A stretch of 64,000 nucleotides of DNA from Brevundimonas mediterranea (GCF_014196125.1 NZ_JACIDA010000003.1:124001-188000); one strand, 5' to 3'. Positions 44,078 to 52,827 are shown, numbered from the stretch's first letter. Program-made: numbers and translations. The notes: generated by a model not told the origin, from the letters alone.

Positions 44078-45352
44078 CTACTGCCCGAACACCGCCGCTG
44101 GCAAGGCGCCGACGACGGCCGCGCTCATCAGGGTGGCCATGAAGCCGGCGAACAGGGCCTTCCAGATCAGGCTCAGCACTTCATGGCGGCGTTCGGGCAT
44201 CAGCACCGACAGGCCGGTCACGGTGATGCCGACCGAGCCGATATTGGCGAAGCCGCACAGGGCGTAGGTCATCAGCATCCGCGTCCGCTCCGTCATGGCC
44301 TCGGCCGGGATCTTGCCCAGGTCGATGAAGGCCACGAATTCGGTCAGGGTCAGTTTGACGCCCAGCAGCCAGCCGCCCAGAGCCGCCTCGCGCGCCTCAA
44401 TCCCGATCAGCCAGGCGAACGGGGTGAACAGGACGCCCAGGATCCGCTCGACCGTCAGGGGCTCGCCGAAGACGATGAACCCGCCCAGCATGATGTTGAC
44501 CAGGGCCACCAGGGCCACGAAGACGATCAGCACCGCCGAGATGTTCAGCACCACCATCAGGCCGTCCGAGGTGCCCTTTGAGATGGCGTCGATGGCGCTG
44601 TCGTACTTCAGGGCCGAGTCATAGCTGATCGACTGGATGGCCTCCTTGTCCGGTTCGGGCACGATGATCCGCGCCAGCAGCACCCCGGCCGGGGCGGAGA
44701 CGATGGAGGCGACCAGAACGTGGCCGGCGGCGTTGGGCAGGGTCTGGGACAGGATGCTGGCGTAGGCGACCATGGTCGAGCCGGCGACCGTCGCCAGACC
44801 CACCGTCATCATCAGGAAGATTTCGGACCGGCTCAGCTTGTCTAGATAGGCCTTGATGACGATGGGGCTCTCGATCGTGCCCAGAAAGATGTTGGCCGCC
44901 ACCGCCAGGGCCGAGGCGCCGCCCAGGCCCATGGTGCGCTGGAACAGCAGGCCGAAGCCGCGGATCAACCACTTCAGGATCTTCCAGTGCCACAACAGGG
45001 CCGACAGCGCCGAGATCACCATGATCAGCGGCAGGACGTTGAAGGCGAAGGTGAACAGAGCCCCCTCGTTCTGGACGGCATAGGGCTGATCCCCGCCGGC
45101 CAGATAGCCGAACACGAACCGCGTCCCCTGGGCCGTCGCAACCGCCAGCCCGTCGATAGCGCCCGTCACCGCCGCCAGCACTGTGCGCGACCCCGGAATC
45201 CCGAACAACGCCAGCACCAGCCCCGCCTGAACCGCCACGGCGCCCAGGGCCAGCTTCCAGGGAAAGACCCGCCGGTTCTCCGAAATCGCCCAGCACAGGG
45301 CGATGATGACGACCAGGCCCAACAGGCTCTGGAGGTTCAGAAGGCTGAACAT
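44078..45352 (-). CDS. Concentrative nucleoside transporter (NupC/CNT family)
   Basis: A 424-residue inner-membrane carrier driven by H+ or Na+. Three N-terminal membrane segments are followed by the Nucleos_tra2_N/Gate regions, with FLGTIESPIVIKAYLDKLSRSE (nucleoside-binding helix) and the C-terminal ALCGFANIGSVGI signature. The length is the usual one for CNT. It lies alone, 26 bp before the GST gene on the same strand. Confidence 0.9.
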   Translation of the reverse strand: MFSLLNLQSLLGLVVIIALCWAISENRRVFPWKLALGAVAVQAGLVLALFGIPGSRTVLAAVTGAIDGLAVATAQGTRFVFGYLAGGDQPYAVQNEGALFTFAFNVLPLIMVISALSALLWHWKILKWLIRGFGLLFQRTMGLGGASALAVAANIFLGTIESPIVIKAYLDKLSRSEIFLMMTVGLATVAGSTMVAYASILSQTLPNAAGHVLVASIVSAPAGVLLARIIVPEPDKEAIQSISYDSALKYDSAIDAISKGTSDGLMVVLNISAVLIVFVALVALVNIMLGGFIVFGEPLTVERILGVLFTPFAWLIGIEAREAALGGWLLGVKLTLTEFVAFIDLGKIPAEAMTERTRMLMTYALCGFANIGSVGITVTGLSVLMPERRHEVLSLIWKALFAGFMATLMSAAVVGALPAAVFGQ

Positions 45353-45435
45353 GAAAGACGGATCCCTGACCGGCCCGCGCCGGCTTCATCCGCTTCAAGG
45401 ACAAAGTGACGCGGCTGACAAGGGGCGTGCGCGTA

Positions 45436-45864
45436 TCAGTCGATCTTCAGCACACGGTCCAGACTGATCGCACCCGGCCCGCGCGCGATCAGATAGGCCA
45501 GCGGTCCGGCCCAAAGCAGGTGGACAGGCCACCCGCCCGGCTCGACGAAGAGCTGGATCACCAGGGTCATGAACAGCAGGCCCGCCGCCGCCGGCCGGGT
45601 CGCCAGACCCAGCACCAGCAGGATCGGCGCCAGATGTTCGGAATAGGTCGCCAGATGCGCCGCCAGGTCCGGCGCCAGCAGGGGCAGGCGGTATTCCTCG
45701 GCGAACAGGTAGCGCGTGGAAGGCGTGATCGTCAGCAGCCCCTCGACCTTGGTCCGTCCCGACAGGAAGAAGGGCGTGGCGACGCCCACGCGCAGCAACA
45801 GGGCGAGACCGGCCTCGGGTACGGCGGCGCTGATGCTTCGGTGAATATCCGCGATGCGGTTCAT
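45436..45864 (-). CDS. bufD: BufD, DoxX-family membrane protein of the bufferin locus
   Basis: A 142-residue protein with about four membrane segments and the DoxX hallmarks [21 protein letters not shown] near residues 22-42 and the C-terminal [21 protein letters not shown]. DoxX-like proteins often accompany MNIO/DUF692 clusters in proteobacteria, where they are called BufD. The role is uncertain (an electron or membrane function). ATG 45864 overlaps the bufC stop by 4 nt (ATGA). Last gene of the operon. Confidence 0.85.
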   Translation of the reverse strand: MNRIADIHRSISAAVPEAGLALLLRVGVATPFFLSGRTKVEGLLTITPSTRYLFAEEYRLPLLAPDLAAHLATYSEHLAPILLVLGLATRPAAAGLLFMTLVIQLFVEPGGWPVHLLWAGPLAYLIARGPGAISLDRVLKID

Positions 45865-46631
45865 GATCGGTCCTTCGGGATCGAGGGTGAGGTGAAGACG
45901 CCGAGCGCGATGAGGGCGGCGAAAAAAGCGGACAGATCCAGGCCGGGCGCGGCGGCCTGGGCCGCAGCCGCAGCGACGCCGAACGGCCGGTAGAGGCGGC
46001 AGGCGTCCAGAAAGACCCATTCCGCGCGACTCAACAGCCGCGCCTGCACCTCGGCGCCCGAGCGATGCACCAGCAGGCCTTCCGCCTCGGCCCGCCATTC
46101 AAGAGACGCGTCCGCGGACGGATAGCGATGCGCGAGCCAGAGCGAGGGCGCCGTCCACTCGAACCAGAACAGCTGGACCGATGGGTGCAGAGCCGCCGTC
46201 GCCCCCGCCAGGGCGGGTCCGAGCGCGGCGGCCTCCTGCGCCTCTAACGGCGCCACATCCTCCGCGAGATGGGCCTGGGTCCAGGCCCGGTCCAGCCGGG
46301 CGCAGGGCGCCAGATAGGTCATGTCCCGCGCCGGCTCGAAGCGGGCCAGCCAGTCGGGAAAGCCTGCGCCGTAGTCAACCAGGACCGGCCTATCGCCCGG
46401 CTGTTCTGCGACGAAGGCGGCGGCGGCGGCGGCGGCGCGGAACCAGTCCTCGCCGACCATCTGCAACACGGTGGGATAGTTGGCTTCCAGGGCGTCGATC
46501 CGCCCCTTGATCGTCGTGTTGCGATAGACGGCCAGCGCCCCCAGCGTCCGGTCGCCCGGCTCCAGGTGCGGCCATAAAGGCTCCAGATCGCCGGTCAGCG
46601 CCCTGTCGAAAGCGGCGTGAAACCCGGTCAC
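45861..46631 (-). CDS. bufC: BufC, DUF2063/HvfC-like RiPP recognition protein
   Basis: A 256-residue protein with the DUF2063 N-terminal domain ([20 protein letters not shown] and [23 protein letters not shown]), commonly annotated as a putative DNA-binding domain. In MNIO systems the equivalent protein (HvfC/BufC) binds the precursor leader or MNIO enzyme rather than DNA. The C-terminal part is a winged-helix-like region. It overlaps bufB and bufD by 4 nt on either side. Confidence 0.9.
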   Translation of the reverse strand: MTGFHAAFDRALTGDLEPLWPHLEPGDRTLGALAVYRNTTIKGRIDALEANYPTVLQMVGEDWFRAAAAAAAFVAEQPGDRPVLVDYGAGFPDWLARFEPARDMTYLAPCARLDRAWTQAHLAEDVAPLEAQEAAALGPALAGATAALHPSVQLFWFEWTAPSLWLAHRYPSADASLEWRAEAEGLLVHRSGAEVQARLLSRAEWVFLDACRLYRPFGVAAAAAQAAAPGLDLSAFFAALIALGVFTSPSIPKDRS

Positions 46632-47476
46632 GCCACGGCCTCCACGGCGGTCATCGCTGCGGCGGCGCGCGCCTGTTCGATCAAAAGAACCGGAAATTCG
46701 GGAACATCGCCGTCGCGCTCGACCAGGGTCGGCCGAGGGCCGATGCGCGCGATCAGACGGTCATAGAGCGTCCAGACGGTCTCGGACACGGGGGCGTCGT
46801 GGCTGTCGATCAGCAGGGCCTCGCCCCAGACCGGATCGGGGCGATGACCCGCCAGATGGATTTCGCCCACCAGCTCGCCGGGTACGGCGTCCAGCCAGGC
46901 CTCGGCGGAGAAGCCCATGTTCGAGGCGCTGACATGGACATTGTTGACGTCGATCAGCAGGCCGCACCCGGTCCGCCGGGCGATCTCGACCAGAAACTCG
47001 ACCTCGTCCCACTCATGTCCGGCCAGGGCCAGATAGGCGGACGGGTTCTCGATCAGCAGCCGCCGCCCCAGGGCCTGTTGCGCCTCGTCGACATGGTCGC
47101 ACACCAGGTTCAGCATCTCGCGGCTGCGCGGGACGGGCAGTAGATCGGGATGATAGACGCCGCCGCGCCGCGACCAGGCTAGGTGTTCGGACACCACAAA
47201 GGGCTCGAACCGGTCGATCAGGGCGCGGAAACGGGCCAGATGTTCGCGGTCCGGGCGTTCATCTCCAGCCAGGGACAGGCCCACCCCGTGCAGCGACAGC
47301 GGGCGAACGGCGCGCACCGTCTCCAGCCAGCTCAGACGGGGCCCGCCCGCGACCATGTAGTTCTCGGGATGAACCTCGAACCACAGGCCGCGCTGGGCTC
47401 CGGCCGCCGGACAGGCCGCGGCCTCCGAATAGTGCTGGGGCTTCAGACCCAGTCCGGCGGTCGGAAGCGAGGGCAT
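46628..47476 (-). CDS. bufB: BufB, MNIO-family (DUF692) multinuclear iron oxygenase
   Basis: A 282-residue TIM-barrel enzyme of the DUF692/MNIO family. Metal-ligand motifs appear in order: LHGVGLSL, SEHLAW, IENPSAYL, DVNNVHVSA, EIHLAGH and DSHDAPV. They supply the His, Glu, Asp and Asn ligands of an iron cluster. MNIOs modify cysteines in a precursor peptide, giving thiooxazole or thioamide-type products. Start MPSLPT at 47476 overlaps the bufA1 stop by 1 nt; the much longer open frame that runs into bufA1 is not real. Confidence 0.92.
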   Translation of the reverse strand: MPSLPTAGLGLKPQHYSEAAACPAAGAQRGLWFEVHPENYMVAGGPRLSWLETVRAVRPLSLHGVGLSLAGDERPDREHLARFRALIDRFEPFVVSEHLAWSRRGGVYHPDLLPVPRSREMLNLVCDHVDEAQQALGRRLLIENPSAYLALAGHEWDEVEFLVEIARRTGCGLLIDVNNVHVSASNMGFSAEAWLDAVPGELVGEIHLAGHRPDPVWGEALLIDSHDAPVSETVWTLYDRLIARIGPRPTLVERDGDVPEFPVLLIEQARAAAAMTAVEAVA

Positions 47477-47769
47477 CAGCGGTTCGCGATCGGGGTCAGC
47501 GAGCCATGGCCCTTGGGCGTCTGGATCGAGGCGCAGGTGCCCTTGGCGACCAGTTTCCAGGCATTGCCCTGATAGTCGCGCACCGAGGTGCCGGCGCAGG
47601 TGGTGCCGGGCCCGGCGGCGCAGTCGTTCTGGCCAGCCTTGGCCACGCCATAGCATTTCTCCATGGCGTTTTCCTGCTGGGCCGTAGGCCGGTTCTGCGC
47701 GGCGGCGGCGTTGGCGCCCAGGGCCAGCAAGGCGCCGGCGCCGACCAGGATCTTGGCGGAGATATTCAT
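47476..47769 (-). CDS. bufA1: BufA1 bufferin precursor (DUF2282)
   Basis: A 97-residue precursor peptide. Residues 1-25 form a signal peptide ([19 protein letters not shown]), so the peptide is exported. The core has four cysteines, C39, C50, C58 and C79, in the conserved settings M-E-K-C-Y-G, Q-N-D-C, G-T-T-C-A-G-T and K-G-T-C-A-S. DUF2282 members encoded beside MNIO genes are bufferins, periplasmic copper-binding RiPPs in Caulobacter. The SigF promoter ends about 56 nt upstream, with an AGGAAA ribosome site. Confidence 0.9.
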   Translation of the reverse strand: MNISAKILVGAGALLALGANAAAAQNRPTAQQENAMEKCYGVAKAGQNDCAAGPGTTCAGTSVRDYQGNAWKLVAKGTCASIQTPKGHGSLTPIANR

Positions 47770-47824
47770 GGGACGATTTCCTGTGTGACAGCCGTCCGGG
47801 GCGGAGCGGCCTGACAGCAGAGGT

Positions 47825-47850
47825 TTCGGTCCCGGCGCGGTGAAGGTTAC
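47825..47850 (-). promoter_or_regulatory. SigF-type ECF promoter of the bufA1BCD operon
   Basis: On the minus strand the -35 GTAACC (47845-47850) is followed by exactly 16 nt and the -10 CGAA (47825-47828). The same two elements and spacing occur on the opposite strand before sigF. It is about 56 nt upstream of the bufA1 ATG. The GTAACC/CGAA pair is what I recall for Caulobacter SigF-controlled genes. Confidence 0.75.
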
Positions 47851-47884
47851 GAGAAATATTTCGTCGTCGTCCGCCGCCAGGCGT

Positions 47885-47910
47885 GTAACCTTCGCCCCGT
47901 CCGACGCGAA
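47885..47910 (+). promoter_or_regulatory. SigF-type ECF promoter of sigF-nrsF (autoregulation)
   Basis: The -35 GTAACC (47885-47890), 16 nt and the -10 CGAA (47907-47910) repeat the pattern facing bufA1. The -10 overlaps the first ATG of the longest sigF frame (47910), so that ATG cannot be the start in this transcript. Transcription should begin near 47917-47920, just before a GTG at 47922. Confidence 0.75.
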
Positions 47911-47921
47911 TGGGATGCTGC

Positions 47922-48464
47922 GTGGTCGACAAGGAAGCCGAGCTCAAACGTCTGATGTTACGGGGTCTCGACGGCGACCCCGTGGCCTGGCGCGCCCTGC
48001 TGACCGAAATGCGCGGCGCCCTGACCCCCTTCTTCAAACGTCGGCTGACCGGCTGCGAAGCCGATGCGGAGGATCTCGTGCAGGACTGCCTGATCGCCAT
48101 TCACGCCAAGCGCGCGACCTATGACCGGTCGCTGCCCTTCACGGCCTGGGCCTATGCGATCGCGCGTTACAAACTGATCGATCATTTCCGCCGCCAGGGC
48201 CGCCGTCACGACGTGCCGCTGGAGGAGGCGTCGGTCCTGCTGGCAGATCACACGGTCGAGGACGGCGTCGTCCGCCGGGATCTGAAGAAGGTCCTGTCCA
48301 TCCTGCCGCTGCGCCAGCGCCGCCTTATCGAGGATGTCCGCGTCGGCGGTTTCAGCCTGGCCGAAGCCGCACAGCGCAACGGCTTTACCGAGGGTGCGGC
48401 CAAGGTCAGCGTCCACCGCTCCATGAAGACGCTGGTCGCCAGCGTGAACCCAAATGAAGACTGA
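47922..48464 (+). CDS. sigF: ECF sigma factor SigF
   Basis: A sigma-70-family ECF factor of about 180 residues. Region 2 contains [42 protein letters not shown], and region 4 has [45 protein letters not shown]. This matches the group with a DUF1109 anti-sigma. The frame begins at ATG 47910, but that codon lies in the -10 element, so GTG 47922, nearly leaderless, is preferred. It overlaps nrsF by 11 nt and faces the bufferin operon it probably controls. Confidence 0.9.
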   Translation: MVDKEAELKRLMLRGLDGDPVAWRALLTEMRGALTPFFKRRLTGCEADAEDLVQDCLIAIHAKRATYDRSLPFTAWAYAIARYKLIDHFRRQGRRHDVPLEEASVLLADHTVEDGVVRRDLKKVLSILPLRQRRLIEDVRVGGFSLAEAAQRNGFTEGAAKVSVHRSMKTLVASVNPNED

Positions 48465-49089
48465 CGACCTGATCGACGCCCTGGCCGCCGGTATAGAGCC
48501 CGTGCGCCCCGCCCGACTGGACCCGGCGCTGCTGTCCTGGGCCGGCGGCGCGGCTGCTGTGGCGGTCATCTTGTTGCTGGGGGCGCGGTCCGACCTGACC
48601 CAGGCGCTGCAGGCGCCCACGCCTTGGTTGAAGGCGATCTATACGGCCGCCCTGGCCCAGACGGCGATCTGGCTGGCGACGCGGCTGGGACGGCCCGGCC
48701 TGGACCCGCGGCCGGCCCTGTTCGCCCTGCTGGCTGTGGTCGGGATCGCCGTGGCGTGGGGCGGGATCGAGACGGTTCTAACGCCGCCGGACCAACGGAT
48801 GGCCGGCTGGCTGGGCCAGACCTGGGACATCTGCGGACGAAACATCCTTCTGGTCTCCGCCTTCGCCGCGCCCGTGGTCTTCCTGTCGGCGCGGCGGCTG
48901 GCGCCGACCCGGCCGACGGCGGCCGGTCTGGCGCTGGGCCTGGCGACGGGCGGCATCGCCGCCACCGCCTATGGTCTGCTGCACTGTGGCGAGGCGACCG
49001 CCGCTTTCGTCGCCACCTGGTATACGCTGGGGGTCGCGGCCGCCGGCCTGATCGGCGCCGCCGTCGGCCGCTTCGCCCTGCGTTGGTGA
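48454..49089 (+). CDS. nrsF: NrsF-like anti-sigma factor (DUF1109 membrane protein)
   Basis: A 211-residue protein with a short cytoplasmic N-terminus ([13 protein letters not shown]) likely to hold SigF, then about six membrane segments. Two cysteines, C127 (in WDIC) and C178 (in LHCG), sit close to the positions of the pair that Caulobacter NrsF needs to sense metals or oxidants. Their modification would release SigF. It overlaps the sigF end by 11 nt, so the two are translated together. Confidence 0.88.
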   Translation: MKTDDLIDALAAGIEPVRPARLDPALLSWAGGAAAVAVILLLGARSDLTQALQAPTPWLKAIYTAALAQTAIWLATRLGRPGLDPRPALFALLAVVGIAVAWGGIETVLTPPDQRMAGWLGQTWDICGRNILLVSAFAAPVVFLSARRLAPTRPTAAGLALGLATGGIAATAYGLLHCGEATAAFVATWYTLGVAAAGLIGAAVGRFALRW

Positions 49090-49096
49090 CGCCGCC

Positions 49097-49975
49097 TCAG
49101 GCCTGGCGGCGCACCAGCCGGCCGTAGGTCTCCATCAGGTCCAGCGACAGGGCGCCCGGCGTGAAGCGATAGTCGCCCACCTCGGCCACCGGCGTCACCT
49201 CGACGGCGGTGCCGGTCAGGAAGCACTCCGAGAAGTCCGACAGTTCTTCCGGCAGGATGTCGCGCACCACGACCTCGATCCCCTTGGCCTGGGCGATCTC
49301 GATCACCGTCTGGCGGGTGATGCCGTCCAGGATGTGCTCGACCTTGGGCGTGTGCAGCACGCCGTCCTTGACGAAGAAGACGTTGGCGCCGGTGGCTTCG
49401 GCCACATAGCCGCGCCAGTCCAGCATCAGGGCGTCGGCGAAGCCGTTCCGCTCGGCCGTGTTCTTGGACATGGTGCAGATCATGTACAGGCCGGCCGCCT
49501 TGGCGGTCGTCGGCGCCGTCCTCGGATCGGGGCGACGCCACTTGGACCATTCCAGACGCAGGCCGCGCGCCTTGACCTCGGGGTCGAAATAGCTGGGCCA
49601 GTCCCAGACGGCCACCGCCAGATGGACCTTGTTGTTCAGGGCCGAAACACTGGTCTGTTCCGGGCCGAGATAGGCGACCGGGCGCACGTAGCAGTCCTGC
49701 AAGCCGTTCTTGGCGCAGGTTTCGTTACAGATGGCGTCGATTTCAGCGACGCTGTAGGGTATCTCGAAATCGAGCAGGTTCGCGGACCGCTTCAGGCGCT
49801 CCGAATGCGGCGTCAGCTTGAAGATTTCGCCGCCGTACATACGCTCACCCTCGAATACCGACGAGCCATAGTGGAGGGCATGGGTCAGAATATGCGTCTT
49901 CGTTTCCCGCCAGGGCACGAAATCGCCGTCAAACCAGATCCATCCATCACGATCGTCGAAAGGAACGAAGGCCAT
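49097..49975 (-). CDS. ilvE: Branched-chain amino acid aminotransferase
   Basis: A 292-residue fold-type IV PLP enzyme that transfers amino groups between glutamate and the keto acids of Leu, Ile and Val. The PLP Lys lies in PTTAKAAGLY near residues 155-164, and the C-terminal TGTAVEVTPV loop binds the phosphate. The N-terminal HALHYGSSVFEGERMY is the classic IlvE start region. It is convergent with nrsF, 7 bp away, and divergent from the response regulator. Confidence 0.93.
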   Translation of the reverse strand: MAFVPFDDRDGWIWFDGDFVPWRETKTHILTHALHYGSSVFEGERMYGGEIFKLTPHSERLKRSANLLDFEIPYSVAEIDAICNETCAKNGLQDCYVRPVAYLGPEQTSVSALNNKVHLAVAVWDWPSYFDPEVKARGLRLEWSKWRRPDPRTAPTTAKAAGLYMICTMSKNTAERNGFADALMLDWRGYVAEATGANVFFVKDGVLHTPKVEHILDGITRQTVIEIAQAKGIEVVVRDILPEELSDFSECFLTGTAVEVTPVAEVGDYRFTPGALSLDLMETYGRLVRRQA

Positions 49976-50057
49976 TGAAACACGTCTCCTACAGAAGTCT
50001 GTCTGTTAGAGCTCCCCGAATCGCTCAGGTCAACGGCCGGGATCGGGAGAATTGCGG

Positions 50058-50795
50058 ATGAGCATGGCCGAAACGCGCGCATATGGCCGCTCGGGTCCGA
50101 TCGCCGGGCCCGGCGTCGGGCGCCATCTGCTGATCGTCGACGACGACGACCGCATCCGCGAACTGCTGAAGGAATATCTGTCACGCGAAGGCTATCGCGT
50201 CACCGGCGCCGCCCACGCGGCGGCGGCCAAGCGGATGATGGAGTTGATCGAGTTCGACCTGGTCGTGCTGGACGTCATGATGCCGGGCGAGAGCGGCCTG
50301 GACCTGACCTCCTGGGTTCGCGCCAAGGCCGAGACCTCGAAGACGCCGGTCCTGCTGCTGACCGCGCGCGGCGATCCCGAGGATCGGATCGAGGGGCTGT
50401 CGCGGGGCGCCGACGACTATATGTCCAAGCCGTTCGAACCGCGCGAACTCGTGCTTCGGATCGAGGCCATCCTGCGCCGCACGGGCGGCAAGCCCATCGG
50501 CCCGCGCGAGATCAAGCTGGGCACAGCCGTGTTCGACATGGAGCGGCTGGAGCTGATCCGCGACGGCGCACCCCAGCGCCTGACCGAGGCCGAGGCCCAG
50601 TTGCTGAAGACCCTGGCGCTTCACGCCCACGCCCCGGTCGAACGCATGAGCCTGTCGCCCGACACGGCCGACATCACCGGCCGCGCCGTGGATGTTCAGG
50701 TCACCCGCCTGCGCCGCAAGCTGGAAGCCGACCCCAAGAACCCGCGCTACCTCCAGACCGTGCGCGGCGTGGGCTATATGCTCGCGCCCGACTGA
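50058..50795 (+). CDS. OmpR-family response regulator
   Basis: A 245-residue regulator with an N-terminal receiver (acidic D28-D30 in VDDDD, phospho-acceptor D72 in VLDVMMPGESG, Lys in MSKPFEP) and a C-terminal winged helix (LTEAEAQLLKTL, VDVQVTRLRRKLE, VRGVGYML). ATG 50058 has GGGAGA about 8 nt upstream; a TTG two codons earlier is less likely. The cognate kinase starts 16 bp after it. Confidence 0.92.
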   Translation: MSMAETRAYGRSGPIAGPGVGRHLLIVDDDDRIRELLKEYLSREGYRVTGAAHAAAAKRMMELIEFDLVVLDVMMPGESGLDLTSWVRAKAETSKTPVLLLTARGDPEDRIEGLSRGADDYMSKPFEPRELVLRIEAILRRTGGKPIGPREIKLGTAVFDMERLELIRDGAPQRLTEAEAQLLKTLALHAHAPVERMSLSPDTADITGRAVDVQVTRLRRKLEADPKNPRYLQTVRGVGYMLAPD

Positions 50796-50811
50796 GCCGG
50801 CGACGAACGCC

Positions 50812-52179
50812 ATGCGGCTGCTGCCCGCCCAACTCTGGCCGCGCTTTCTGAAGCGGCGTCTGCCGACCTCGCTGTGGGGACGGTCGCTGCTGATCATCGT
50901 CCTGCCAGTGCTGGTCATGCAGGTGGTGGTGACCTGGATCTTCTTCGACGCCCACTGGCAGACCGTGACCGCGCGCCTGTCCGAGGGCTTGGCCGGCGAC
51001 ATCGCCTGGGCCGTCGAGAGCTATGAGGACGACCCCAGTCCTCGCAATCTGGAACGTCTGGCCGACCGGGCCGAACGCTCCATGTCCCTGTCCATCGCGC
51101 TGCAGGACGGTCGCACCCTGCCGACGGAACAGAGGCGCGGCCCCATCGGAGTGGTGGACCGCGTGCTGGACAAGGCGCTGGCGGCGCGACTGGACCGGCC
51201 CTACTGGTTCGACACCACCCGCTACCCCTCCTATGTCGACATTCAGGTGCAGGAACCCCAGGGCGTGCTGCGCATCATCGCCCCGCGCGAGCGCGCCGTG
51301 GCGACCCAGGCCCACATCTTCGTCCTGTGGCTGACCATCGCCACCGTCCTGCTGATGGGGGTGGCCATCCTGTTCATCCGCAACCAGGTGCGGGCCATCG
51401 AACGCCTGGCCGACGCCGCCGAGGCATTCGGCCGGGGCGAGACCGTGCCCCGGTTCAAGCCGCACGGCGCGCGCGAGGTTCGCGCCGCCGCCGTCGCCTT
51501 CCTGGCCATGCGCGACCGGATCCAGCGCCACATCGACCAGCGCACAGCCCTGCTCGCGTCGGTCAGCCACGACCTGCGCACCCCCCTCACCCGGCTCCGG
51601 CTGGAGCTGGCCCTGGCGCCGCCGTTCAAGCGTCAGACCGCCATGCGCGGCGACCTGGACGAGATGGAGCATATGATCGACGAATATCTGGACTTCGCCC
51701 GCGGCGAGGCCGGCGAACCGCCTCAGCCCGTATCCATCGCCGATCTGCTGAAGGCGGCCGGCGAGGACGCGAAACGCGCCGGCGCCGAGGTCGAGCTTGC
51801 GGTGACCGAGGGCCTGACGGCCTCGCTTCGTCCCCTCGCCTTCAAGCGCGCCTTGGTGAACCTGACCGGCAACGCCGCCGCCCACGGCGAACATGTGCGC
51901 CTGTCAGGCCGGTCCCTCGCATCGGGCGGGCTTGAGATCACGGTCGAGGACGACGGCCCAGGTATTCCCGAAGACATGTATGACGAGGCCTTCCGCCCCT
52001 TCTCCCGTCTGGACGAGTCCCGCAACCAGAACCGCAAGGGCGTCGGCCTGGGCCTGGCCATCGCCCGCGACGTGGCGCGCGGCCACGGCGGGGACGTCAC
52101 CCTGGACCGCAGCGACCTGGGCGGACTGAAGGCGATCATCCGCGTACCGGGCCAGGCGACCGTCGTTCCGGCCGCCTGA
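50812..52179 (+). CDS. EnvZ-type sensor histidine kinase
   Basis: A 455-residue kinase. Membrane segments at about 23-45 and 162-184 enclose a periplasmic loop. A HAMP linker, a HisKA domain with SVSHDLRTPLTRLR and an ATPase domain (VNLTGNAAAHGEHVRLS, EDDGPGIP, GVGLGLAIARDV) follow. Normal length for the EnvZ group. The signal is unknown. Start MRLLPA at 50812; the longer frame is noise. Confidence 0.92.
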   Translation: MRLLPAQLWPRFLKRRLPTSLWGRSLLIIVLPVLVMQVVVTWIFFDAHWQTVTARLSEGLAGDIAWAVESYEDDPSPRNLERLADRAERSMSLSIALQDGRTLPTEQRRGPIGVVDRVLDKALAARLDRPYWFDTTRYPSYVDIQVQEPQGVLRIIAPRERAVATQAHIFVLWLTIATVLLMGVAILFIRNQVRAIERLADAAEAFGRGETVPRFKPHGAREVRAAAVAFLAMRDRIQRHIDQRTALLASVSHDLRTPLTRLRLELALAPPFKRQTAMRGDLDEMEHMIDEYLDFARGEAGEPPQPVSIADLLKAAGEDAKRAGAEVELAVTEGLTASLRPLAFKRALVNLTGNAAAHGEHVRLSGRSLASGGLEITVEDDGPGIPEDMYDEAFRPFSRLDESRNQNRKGVGLGLAIARDVARGHGGDVTLDRSDLGGLKAIIRVPGQATVVPAA

Positions 52180-52302
52180 CGGCCTGTTTTTGAACCAGGG
52201 CGCTGAAACGGGCGGACGGAGCGAGATTTGGATATCCGGCGTCTAGCGGAACCGTGCGGGAAGGCTCATCTTCATGCCGACAGGGCATGGAGACAAAACA
52301 CG

Positions 52303-52779
52303 ATGCGTAAACTCGCCTTCTTCGCCCCCCTGGCTGCGGCGGTCGCCGTCGCCGCCATGGCCCAGGCGCAAACCCCCACCGTCAACGTCACCGTCGGCCC
52401 CGAACTGCAACGCCAGATCGAGAAGCTCGGCGAACGCGAGGTCAATGAACAGATCGACGAACTGAAGACCGAAGTGGGCCAGGCCCTGGAGCGCCGCTAT
52501 CCCGGCGCCACCGCCAATCTGGTATTAGAAGATCTGAAGCCGAACCGCCCGACCTTCGAACAGATCCGCCAGACGCCGGGCCTGGACCCGATCCGCAGCG
52601 TGTCCATCGGCGGCGCGGCGATCAAGGGCGACATCGTCACCGCCGACGGCCGGTCCCTGCCGGTGGACTTCTCCTACTTCTCGCCGAACATCCGCGACGT
52701 CTGGGGCTACGGCGTCTGGCGCGACGCGGACCGCGCCTTCGAACGTCTAGGCGACCAGATCGAACAGGGCCGCTTCTGA
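52303..52779 (+). CDS. Exported hypothetical protein
   Basis: A 158-residue protein with a clear signal peptide (LAFFAPLAAAVAVAAMAQAQT, cleavage near residue 23), then a helical E/Q/L-rich segment and a beta-rich end (SIGGAAIKGDIVTADGRSLPVDFSYF). No domain is recognised. It lies 123 bp after the kinase and might belong to its regulon, but this is only a guess. Confidence 0.7.
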   Translation: MRKLAFFAPLAAAVAVAAMAQAQTPTVNVTVGPELQRQIEKLGEREVNEQIDELKTEVGQALERRYPGATANLVLEDLKPNRPTFEQIRQTPGLDPIRSVSIGGAAIKGDIVTADGRSLPVDFSYFSPNIRDVWGYGVWRDADRAFERLGDQIEQGRF

Positions 52780-52787
52780 TCCCGTAG

Positions 52788-52819
52788 GCTTCTCTCCCGT
52801 TTCGCGACGGGAGAGAAGC
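52788..52819. terminator. Hairpin terminator between convergent genes
   Basis: A perfect 13-bp stem, GCTTCTCTCCCGT with ACGGGAGAGAAGC, around a six-base loop. It sits between the stop codons at 52779 and 52828 (opposite strands) and can serve both. No long T-run follows. Confidence 0.55.
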
Positions 52820-52827
52820 GCCGGGTT

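Noticed and set aside
47477..48100. Long upstream extension of bufB running through bufA1 and the promoters
   Set aside because: It would place the BufB N-terminus inside bufA1 in another frame and across both SigF promoters; MPSLPT at 47476 gives the correct MNIO length.
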